Shown here piece by piece: positions 1 through 5,086 of a stretch of DNA of 6,234 nucleotides. The notes beneath the pieces were generated by a model. That model ran no database searches, was not told the DNA's origin, and worked only from the letters and a program-made list of their open reading frames with translations. The DNA comes from Bacillota bacterium. GTDB lineage: Bacteria; Bacillota; Clostridia; Saccharofermentanales; UBA5734. A program made the translations under genes and the position numbers. The DNA lies in NCBI GenBank assembly GCA_023438965.1, contig JAEXPB010000107.1:1-6234 (forward strand), given 5' to 3'. How positions within the stretch are numbered: the first letter of the stretch is position 1; each line of letters opens with the position of its first letter.

Positions 1-175
1 GGAAATGGTGCTCAAGCTGCGCTTCGGTCTCGAGGACGGCCGCGCGCGCGCGCTGGAGGAGGTCGGCCGGGAATTCAAGGTCACCCGCGAGCGCATTCGC
101 CAGATCGAGGCCAAGGCTCTGCGTAAAATGCGCCATCCCAGCCGCAGCAAGAAACTGAAAGATTACCTGGACTGA
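1..175 (+). CDS. rpoD: RNA polymerase primary sigma factor, C-terminal end (partial)
   Basis: Only the last 57 residues are present (first whole codon at base 2, stop TGA at 173-175); the rest lies upstream of the window. They are the sigma region 4 helix-turn-helix that reads the -35 promoter element, including the near-invariant stretch [19 protein letters not shown]. The tail [14 protein letters not shown] is the typical ending of the vegetative sigma factor RpoD/SigA. The protein directs core RNA polymerase to housekeeping promoters. A second RpoD-like gene starts 129 bp downstream, so this copy is taken as the principal sigma factor because it keeps the canonical C-terminus. Identification as a primary sigma factor is very secure; the N-terminal regions cannot be assessed here. 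Confidence 0.96.
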   Translation, partial: EMVLKLRFGLEDGRARALEEVGREFKVTRERIRQIEAKALRKMRHPSRSKKLKDYLD

Positions 176-1344
176 CGGCCGGGTTTCCGGCCCGGCACGG
201 CAGCCCGGCGCAGCGGCGGAATCTGGCAGCGGGATTAAGCAAACGGATCCAGCCATCGATATCGTATGACCAGCATTGCGATTGGTTCATGAGGAGGGAC
301 AGCCATGCCAGACATCCTCAAGGAATTATTCAAGCAGATCACGCGACTGGCAGCCGAATCACGCCAAACCATGCCCATGTCGGTTTTTGCCGCGATGACC
401 GAGGCAGCCGGCCTGGACAGCCCAAAGATCGAATTGCTTCTGAAATGGATGGAATCATCCGGCATTCAGCTGCTGGATGATCAGGCGGAGGTCAACGAAG
501 CGGAGCCGGACGCCGGGGACCTGGCGGTCGAAGACGATCCCCCGCTTGATACGCAGCCCCTGGCCGGTGAACCGCTGGTCGACGATTCCATCCGCCTGTA
601 CCTGCGGGAAATCGGCTGTTATAACCTGCTTTCATCGGAAAAGGAGCAGGAGCTGGCCCGGCGGGTGCAGGCCGGCGACGATGATGCCCGGGACGAACTC
701 TGCGAAGCCAACCTGCGGCTGGTCGTCAGCATTGCCAAGCGATACAGCGGCAAAGGCCTGCCTTTCCTGGATCTGATCCAGGAAGGGAACCTTGGCCTGA
801 TGCGGGCGGTCGAGAAATTCGACGCTTCGCGCGGCTTTAAATTCAGCACCTACGCCACCTGGTGGATCCGCCAGTCGATAACCCGGGCTATCGCCGACCA
901 GAGCCGGATGATCCGGGTGCCGGTCCATATGGTTGAGAGCATCAACCGGTTGATCCATTTGCAACGCCAGATGCAGCAGGAACAAGGCCGCGATCTGAGC
1001 GAGGACGAATTAGCCAGGCTTTCCGATGTGTCGGTGGACCGGATCCGCCAGATCCGCCAGGCGGCCCATGAACTTGTTTCGATCGATAAACCGGTCGGGG
1101 AGGAGGAAGACAGTATTTTGGGGGATTTCATCCCCGATCTTGATTCGCCGTCGCCGGCAGCCCAGGTGGAATACAACCTGTTGCACGAACAGCTGCAGAC
1201 CCTGGTTCACCTGCTCTCGCCCCGCGAGGAGGCTGTGATCCGGTTGCGGTTCGGCCTTGACGACGGCCGGCCGCATACACTGGAGGAAGTGGGCCGTCAA
1301 TTCAAGGTCACCCGGGAGCGCATACGCCAGATCGAGGCCAAGGC
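72..1344 (+). repeat. Near-identical 46-bp direct repeat in the two sigma genes (72-117 and 1299-1344)
   Basis: The bases encoding the region 4 recognition helix match at 44 of 46 positions between the end of rpoD (72-117) and the end of the second sigma gene (1299-1344), in the same reading frame and 1227 bp apart. Homology continues on both sides at the protein level but is weaker in DNA. Strong protein constraint explains much of it, and recent gene conversion could contribute. Recombination between the copies would remove the second sigma gene while leaving a hybrid rpoD in frame. Confidence 0.8.
291..298 (+). promoter_or_regulatory. Shine-Dalgarno site of the second sigma factor gene
   Basis: GAGGAGGG lies 6 nt before the ATG at 305. 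It selects this start over the out-of-frame ATG at 289, which would open only a short meaningless frame. No convincing promoter is visible in the 129-bp gap between the two sigma genes, so read-through from rpoD is the simplest source of transcription. Confidence 0.8.
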
Positions 1345-1402
1345 CATCCGCAAGCTGCGCCAGACCGGATACTGCCAGAAAATACGTGATGCGATCGACT
1401 AA
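305..1402 (+). CDS. RpoD-like sigma-70 factor, second tandem copy
   Basis: This 365-residue protein has all the regions of a primary-type sigma factor. Residues ~6-57 resemble region 1.1, and 60-92 form an acidic linker. Region 1.2 starts at [12 protein letters not shown] (93-104). Region 2 spans ~130-216 and includes [11 protein letters not shown] (155-165) and [16 protein letters not shown] (184-199), which melt and read the -10 element. Region 3 follows, with a conserved 3.2 finger ([13 protein letters not shown]). Region 4 begins at 304 with [13 protein letters not shown] as the -35 reading helix. The -10 and -35 contact residues match RpoD, so promoter specificity is predicted to be much the same as that of the upstream copy. 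The tail ([12 protein letters not shown]) differs from the canonical [14 protein letters not shown]. Keeping region 1.1 is unusual, since group 2 sigma factors usually lack or shorten it. It is probably cotranscribed with rpoD and overlaps the next ORF by 14 bp. An alternative stationary-phase or stress role is possible but not shown. Confidence 0.93.
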   Translation: MPDILKELFKQITRLAAESRQTMPMSVFAAMTEAAGLDSPKIELLLKWMESSGIQLLDDQAEVNEAEPDAGDLAVEDDPPLDTQPLAGEPLVDDSIRLYLREIGCYNLLSSEKEQELARRVQAGDDDARDELCEANLRLVVSIAKRYSGKGLPFLDLIQEGNLGLMRAVEKFDASRGFKFSTYATWWIRQSITRAIADQSRMIRVPVHMVESINRLIHLQRQMQQEQGRDLSEDELARLSDVSVDRIRQIRQAAHELVSIDKPVGEEEDSILGDFIPDLDSPSPAAQVEYNLLHEQLQTLVHLLSPREEAVIRLRFGLDDGRPHTLEEVGRQFKVTRERIRQIEAKAIRKLRQTGYCQKIRDAID

Positions 1403-2972
1403 CCATCCGGTCAGCCATCTCTCGCCCCGGCTCAAGGCGGTTGCCGAACTGGTGCCGGCTTGCCGGCGCCTGCTGGATATCGGCACCGATCATGCCTGGC
1501 TGCCGATAGAACTCGTCCGGCACGGCTGCTGCCAGACTGCGCTGGCCATCGACATTCGCCCCGGCCCCTTGGCTGCCGCCGACCGGCATATCCGTGCCGC
1601 CGGCTTGACCGGCCGGATCCAGACCTGCCAGGCTGACGGCCTGAACGGCATTGACCTGGATGAAGGCGATGCTGTGGTCCTGGCTGGCATGGGCGGCTAT
1701 GAGATGATGGATATCCTCGGCCCGACGCCCCGACACTGCCGGACCCTGGTCCTGCAGCCGATGAAATCCCTGCCCGAGCTGCGCCTGTGGCTGTACCGGA
1801 ACGGTTATGTCATCCAGACGGAGCGCCTGGCGGTCGAGAAGAACCATGCCTATGTGATCATCAGCTGCCGGTATACCGGCAGCCGCCGCACCCTCAGCGA
1901 TCTCGAAGCCCTGGTCGGCCCCTGCCTGCTGCTGGAGCCGCCGCAACCGGGCCTGCACCTTTACCTGGACAAATTGCTGCAGCGTCTGCACAAGCAAAGT
2001 CTGGGCGAGCCGGCCTTGCAGCCGGTCATCGAACTGATTCGGCAACTGCAGGATGGCCTGCCCGAAGAAACATCGCCGCGGAAGGAAGCAAGCGCCATGA
2101 ATGACAACACAGCCCAACCGGCCGCCGGCGTGCGGCTGCCTGAAATCGCCGCGCCAGTTGAGGCATCCGGTTCAGCCGCACCCGCCATTCAAGCGGAAAC
2201 CGCGACGGTCAGCCTGGTCCTCCGGACTCTGGACGAATTGGCACCGCCCGGGCTGGCTGAATCCTGGGACAAGATTGGCCTGCAGGTCGGCGATCCCGAC
2301 TGGCCGGTTCGACAGGTCCTGCTCGCGCTGGACATCACTGATCAATCAATTAAGGATGCCGAGACGTTAGGATGTCAGCTTATCATTTGCCATCATCCGC
2401 CGATTTTCAATCCGCTGGCCAGCCTGCGGACGGATATTCCTGAGCAACAGCAGCTATTCCGCCTGATAAGCCGTCGAATCAGCGTGATCGCCGCCCATAC
2501 CAACCTGGACGCCGCGCCGGGCGGCGTGGCCGACAGCCTGGCTGAAATCCTGGGCCTCGGCGGCCCGGAATGCCGGCCGGTCGCCGCTTACGGCCGCAGC
2601 GGCCGCCTGGCCGAACCGGAACTGCTTAGCCGTCTGCTGGCACGAATCCGGCAGACCCTGGGCAGCAGCGGCTGCCGGATCAACACCGACCAGGACCGGC
2701 TGATCACCAGCCTGGCTGTTTTTCCCGGCTCGCTGGCCGAAGAATTCATTCCGGACCTGGTGGCAGCCGGTGTTGAAGCCGTGGTTTGCGGCGAAATCAA
2801 GCACCATCTGGGACTGATGCTGGCGGCCCGGGGAATGGCGGCCATTGACGCGGGACACGATGTGACCGAACGGGTCGTCCTTGCACCGCTGGCGGCCAGC
2901 CTGCGGGACCGTCTGCCGCAAATATCGTTTGCCGTATCGAACGGCATGGATTATAATAAGATGGCTTTCTGA
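1389..2972 (+). CDS. trmK: TrmK (tRNA m1A22 methyltransferase) fused in frame to a Nif3-family dinuclear metal protein
   Basis: One 527-residue open frame with no stop between two full domains. Residues 1-~236 are TrmK, which uses S-adenosylmethionine to methylate N1 of A22 in tRNA. It shows [11 protein letters not shown] (29-39, SAM motif I), [12 protein letters not shown] (53-64), [13 protein letters not shown] (98-110) and [13 protein letters not shown] (120-132). Residues ~272-527 are a Nif3/YbgI-type protein. Its predicted metal ligands are all present: HH at 335-336 in HHPPIF, D374 in HTNLD, H490 and E494 in GHDVTE. GEIKHH (468-473) is also typical. An Ala/Pro-rich linker (~237-271) joins the domains. 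The Nif3 part lacks the ~120-residue insertion of Bacillus YqfO. The start is ATG 1389 (GTG 1386 possible), inside the sigma gene and without a strong ribosome site, so translation is probably coupled to it. Upstream in-frame codons are a shadow of sigma region 4. An internal ATG at 2097 could also give a separate 291-residue Nif3. The function of Nif3 proteins remains unsettled. Confidence 0.9.
   Translation: MRSTNHPVSHLSPRLKAVAELVPACRRLLDIGTDHAWLPIELVRHGCCQTALAIDIRPGPLAAADRHIRAAGLTGRIQTCQADGLNGIDLDEGDAVVLAGMGGYEMMDILGPTPRHCRTLVLQPMKSLPELRLWLYRNGYVIQTERLAVEKNHAYVIISCRYTGSRRTLSDLEALVGPCLLLEPPQPGLHLYLDKLLQRLHKQSLGEPALQPVIELIRQLQDGLPEETSPRKEASAMNDNTAQPAAGVRLPEIAAPVEASGSAAPAIQAETATVSLVLRTLDELAPPGLAESWDKIGLQVGDPDWPVRQVLLALDITDQSIKDAETLGCQLIICHHPPIFNPLASLRTDIPEQQQLFRLISRRISVIAAHTNLDAAPGGVADSLAEILGLGGPECRPVAAYGRSGRLAEPELLSRLLARIRQTLGSSGCRINTDQDRLITSLAVFPGSLAEEFIPDLVAAGVEAVVCGEIKHHLGLMLAARGMAAIDAGHDVTERVVLAPLAASLRDRLPQISFAVSNGMDYNKMAF
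2080..2099 (+). promoter_or_regulatory. Possible internal ribosome site and start codon for a stand-alone Nif3 protein
   Basis: GGAAGGA at 2080-2086 precedes an in-frame ATG at 2097-2099 by 10 nt, exactly at the junction between the TrmK domain and the linker. Spacing is slightly long but usable. If active, the gene would make both the 527-residue fusion and a 291-residue Nif3. If it is a relic, it marks where two genes became joined by loss of the trmK stop codon. The sequence alone cannot decide. Confidence 0.45.
2929..2957 (+). promoter_or_regulatory. rnpB promoter inside the end of the Nif3 coding region
   Basis: TTGCCG (2929-2934), a 17-bp spacer and a perfect TATAAT (2952-2957) form a strong vegetative sigma-70 promoter. 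Transcription is expected to begin at about 2963-2965 (GGC). That position coincides with the 5' end of the extended P1 helix of RNase P RNA, which independently supports both calls. The promoter also encodes residues near the C-terminus of the Nif3 domain. Confidence 0.8.
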
Positions 2973-3326
2973 GCAAGCCAGACAACCGCGGGCGCAGGCC
3001 GAAAGGCCGCGCATGAGGAAAGTCCGGGCTCCAACGGGTGAAGGTGCCGGGTAACTCCCGGTGAAGGCGACTTCAAGGATAGTGCAACAGAAATAGACCG
3101 CCGGCGGCCCTCGGCCAGCCGGTAAGGATGGAAAGGTGAGGTAAGAGCTCACCAGCGGCCCGGCGACGGGCCGGCTCTGTAAACCCCACCTGGAGCAACA
3201 CCGCGGAGGGACGATAATGTGACCCGCATGTCCCGGGGAGGTGGCTGGAGCCGATTGGCAACAATCGGCCTAGATAGATGGTTGTCCAATACAGGACCCG
3301 GCTTACAGACTTGCTCAGAAAGCTAT
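2964..3326 (+). ncRNA. rnpB: RNase P RNA, bacterial A-type
   Basis: Catalytic RNA that removes 5' leaders from precursor tRNAs, working with the RnpA protein. Conserved region I (GAGGAAAGTCCGGGCTCC, 3015-3032) and the 3' ACCCGGCTTA form P4 with its universal bulged U. P1 is GAGCAAG (2971-2977) with CTTGCTC (3310-3316), extended outward to about 17 bp. P2 is GACAACC with GGTTGTC. Hairpins with GNRA loops are visible: GGCC-GAAA-GGCC (2997-3008), TGAAG-GCGA-CTTCA (3062-3075), the P14-like GGCCCG-GCGA-CGGGCC, and P18 as CCGATTG-GCAA-CAATCGG (3251-3268). P13 is GGTGAG with CTCACC. A GGT motif for tRNA CCA pairing occurs near 3240. P18 and this layout mark type A, typical of Clostridia and not Bacillales. 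One departure: ACAGGACCC at 3291-3299 instead of the usual ACAGAACCC. No separate terminator hairpin follows. Ends are predicted from the promoter and P1 and may be off by a few bases. Confidence 0.96.
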
Positions 3327-3358
3327 TTAGCCTTATTTCCGCCTGAGGGAGGACAGTC

Positions 3359-4534
3359 ATGAAAGCAGAATCCTATTTATCACGCGGTGTCTCGCCGACC
3401 AAAGATGATGTCAAGCAGGCGGTGGCCAATCAATCCAAAGGATTGTTCCCCGGCTCTTTCTGCAAAGTCATCCCGGACCTCGCCGGCGACCCGGCCTGGT
3501 GCGCCGCTGTCCATGCCGACGGCGCCGGCACCAAATCTTCTGCGGCCTACCTGATGTACCGCGAGACCGGCGACCCGGCCTGGTTTGCCGGCATTGCCCA
3601 GGATTCGCTGGTCATGAACACCGATGATCTCCTGTGCATCGGCGCTGTCGACCAATTCAAAGTCTCCAACACGATCGGCCGCAATGCCCATCGCGTCGAC
3701 GCCGCCTGCCTGGCGGCGGTCATCGGCGGCTATGACCGGGTCATCGCCGACCTGGGTCAGCAGGGCGTCGCCGTGGAAATGACCGGCGGCGAAACCGCTG
3801 ATGTCGGCGACCTGGTCCGGACGGTCATCTGCGACTCCACGGTGGTCGTCCGCCTGCCGCGCCGCGCGGTGATTCAGGCTGCGCAGATCAAGGCCGGGCA
3901 GGCAATTATCGGCCTGGCTTCTTTTGGCCAGACCACCTACGAACGAACGGAGAACTCCGGCATTGGCTCCAACGGCTTGACGGCCGCCCGCCACCTGCTG
4001 CTGCACAAGGACTACCTGACCCGCTACCCCGAGTCCTGTTCGGATACACTGCCGGCCGACAAGGCCTACTGCGGTGCCTGGCACCTGGAGGACAAACTGC
4101 CGGGATCGACGCTGACTGTCGGTGCGGCGATCCTGTCGCCGACCCGGACCTACCCGCCGGTGATTCGCGCCATCCTGCCGGCTGTTGGCGGCAATATCAG
4201 CGGCATCATTCACTGCACTGGCGGCGGCCAGGCCAAATGCCGGGATTTTGGCCAGAATGTCCGGTATGTCAAGGACAACCTGTTCCCGGCACCGCCGATT
4301 TTCCAGGCGCTGGCCGAATCCGGCGAAATCACAGCTGCCGAGTTGTACCAGGTCTTCAACATGGGCCACCGCCTGGAGATCTACTGCGATGAGAGCGCGG
4401 TCGGAACGATCCTGGCCATTTGCGGCCGGTTCAACCTTCTGGCGCGCCGGATCGGCACGACGGAAGCCCTGCCGGCCGGATCGCCCAATGAAGTCCTGAT
4501 CCGCGACCAGGGCAGGGAGTTCCGCTACTGCTGA
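3359..4534 (+). CDS. purM: Phosphoribosylformylglycinamidine cyclo-ligase (AIR synthase), long Bacteroidetes-like form
   Basis: 391 residues with the PurM-type ATP-binding fold. PurM converts formylglycinamidine ribonucleotide to aminoimidazole ribonucleotide with ATP, the fifth step of purine synthesis, in the cytoplasm. Visible motifs are YLSRGVSPTKDDV near the start, HADGAGTK (52-59, nucleotide-binding loop), AQDSLVMNTDDLL (80-92), GGETADVGDLVRT (143-155), GSNGLTAARH, LSPTRTY, HCTGGGQAK and FNMGHRLEIY. These follow the ~390-residue PurM of Bacteroidetes more closely than the ~345-residue enzyme of Bacillus or E. coli, as judged from memory of the family. The start has a strong ribosome site, GAGGGAGG (3345-3352), 6 nt before the ATG. 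It sits alone between rnpB and rpsO with no other purine gene in view. No clear promoter or upstream terminator is visible, so it may be read through from rnpB. Codon use looks like that of its neighbours. A related AIR-synthase-like activity cannot be excluded. Confidence 0.87.
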   Translation: MKAESYLSRGVSPTKDDVKQAVANQSKGLFPGSFCKVIPDLAGDPAWCAAVHADGAGTKSSAAYLMYRETGDPAWFAGIAQDSLVMNTDDLLCIGAVDQFKVSNTIGRNAHRVDAACLAAVIGGYDRVIADLGQQGVAVEMTGGETADVGDLVRTVICDSTVVVRLPRRAVIQAAQIKAGQAIIGLASFGQTTYERTENSGIGSNGLTAARHLLLHKDYLTRYPESCSDTLPADKAYCGAWHLEDKLPGSTLTVGAAILSPTRTYPPVIRAILPAVGGNISGIIHCTGGGQAKCRDFGQNVRYVKDNLFPAPPIFQALAESGEITAAELYQVFNMGHRLEIYCDESAVGTILAICGRFNLLARRIGTTEALPAGSPNEVLIRDQGREFRYC

Positions 4535-4547
4535 ACAACGCGCAGAC

Positions 4548-4576
4548 TTTACATTAAGGATAACCTATGGTAATAT
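4548..4576 (+). promoter_or_regulatory. rpsO promoter
   Basis: TTTACA (4548-4553), a 17-bp spacer and TAATAT (4571-4576) preceded by TG one base upstream (extended -10). The start of transcription is expected at about 4582-4584, leaving a leader of about 74 nt before rpsO. The promoter lies in the first AT-rich stretch after purM. A 7-bp inverted repeat, GCAGACT (4542-4548) and AGTCTGC (4584-4590), brackets it. The leader contains small pairings such as GGTC (4594-4597) with GACC (4616-4619). S15 often represses its own leader, but I see no recognisable S15 site. Confidence 0.75.
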
Positions 4577-4656
4577 TTTAAATAGTCTGCCGTGGTCAAG
4601 GTTTGAGGAATGTCCGACCCCCTACTTTGCCACTGGATATTATAAGGAGGAACAAC

Positions 4657-4920
4657 ATGGACAAAGAACGCAAAACCGAACTCATTTCATCTTTCGGCCT
4701 GCATGAGGGCGATACCGGTTCACCGGAAGTCCAGATCGCCATTCTCACCGAACGGATCAACCATCTGACCGAACACCTGAAGGTGCACAAGAACGACCAC
4801 CATTCCCGGCGCGGGCTGCTGAGCATGGTCGGTCAACGCCGCGGCATCCTGGATTACCTGAACAGCATCGACGTTGAACGGTATCGTGCGATCATCAGCA
4901 AGCTGAACATCAGAAAGTAA
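4657..4920 (+). CDS. rpsO: Small-subunit ribosomal protein S15
   Basis: 87 residues, close to the usual 89. S15 binds the central domain of 16S rRNA early in 30S assembly and contributes to a bridge with the 50S subunit. The signature segments are [20 protein letters not shown] (18-37) and [20 protein letters not shown] (44-63), followed by LDYL. The perfect ribosome site AAGGAGG (4644-4650), 6 nt before the ATG, selects 4657 and rules out the in-frame ATG at 4603, whose extra residues do not match S15. It has its own promoter and an intrinsic terminator and precedes pnp, the widespread rpsO-pnp order. G63 stands where many homologues have arginine. Confidence 0.98.
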   Translation: MDKERKTELISSFGLHEGDTGSPEVQIAILTERINHLTEHLKVHKNDHHSRRGLLSMVGQRRGILDYLNSIDVERYRAIISKLNIRK

Positions 4921-4934
4921 TTGGCAAAGAGTGG

Positions 4935-4969
4935 ATTGGTGAGCGGCTTGTTCGCTCACCAATTTTTCT
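4935..4969 (+). terminator. Intrinsic terminator after rpsO
   Basis: A perfect 11-bp stem, ATTGGTGAGCG (4935-4945) with CGCTCACCAAT (4953-4963), with a 7-nt loop and a following run TTTTCT. It begins 14 nt after the rpsO stop. Some read-through is likely, because no clear promoter is seen between it and pnp. The T-run can also pair with an A-run just downstream: TTTTTCT (4963-4969) with AGAAAAA (4974-4980). Confidence 0.92.
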
Positions 4970-4980
4970 CATCAGAAAAA

Positions 4981-5057
4981 CTGCCTGCGGGCTGTAGAAG
5001 GTAGGTTGCGCGGCTGAGACTGACGGCCCCGGACCCTACAGGCTACCGTCCCGCGGG
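4981..5057 (+). promoter_or_regulatory. Structured leader of pnp
   Basis: A GC-rich stretch between the rpsO terminator and the pnp ribosome site folds into a long imperfect hairpin. CCTGCGGG (4984-4991) pairs with CCCGCGGG (5050-5057), with one G-U pair. Within it, CTGTAG (4992-4997) can pair with CTACAG (5036-5041), while GGTAG (5000-5004) can pair with CTACC (5043-5047). The two inner pairings cross, so they are either alternatives or a pseudoknot. In E. coli the pnp leader forms a stem-loop through which PNPase controls its own mRNA after RNase III cleavage, and a similar role is possible here. It does not match any riboswitch I can recognise. Confidence 0.5.
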
Positions 5058-5086
5058 TAATCCCATGACACCTACGGAGGTATAAA

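Noticed and set aside
177..196. GC-rich hairpin just after the rpoD stop (GGCCGG with CCGGCC, or GCCGGG with CCCGGC), considered as a terminator
   Set aside because: No T-run follows, the sequence stays GC-rich, and the next gene has no clear promoter, so read-through is more likely.
235..265. TTAAGC with a GATATC/TATCGT-like -10 as a promoter for the second sigma gene
   Set aside because: Matches to both boxes are weak and the spacing of the better -10 is too long.
1257..1388. Longer N-terminus for the TrmK protein starting at ATG 1257
   Set aside because: The extra residues are an out-of-frame reading of sigma region 4 and do not resemble TrmK. The ATG at 1389 fits the family's start.
3302..3329. 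CTTACA with TATTTA 16 bp downstream as a purM promoter
   Set aside because: Only 4/6 and 3/6 matches, and the boxes fall within conserved RNase P RNA sequence that is explained by its structure.
1308..4369. Long minus-strand open frames opposite the sigma factor/TrmK region (1308-2117), the Nif3 domain/rnpB region (2454-3152) and purM (3380-4369)
   Set aside because: They mirror GC-rich codon bias of strong plus-strand genes, lack recognisable domains, and the 2454-3152 frame runs through rnpB.
4603..4656. Extended S15 start at ATG 4603
   Set aside because: The added residues do not match S15, and the perfect ribosome site points to 4657.
5012..5057. GGCTGAGAC in the pnp leader as part of a TPP riboswitch
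   Set aside because: The required CCTGATCTGG-type second half and flanking stems are missing, and pnp is not a thiamine gene.
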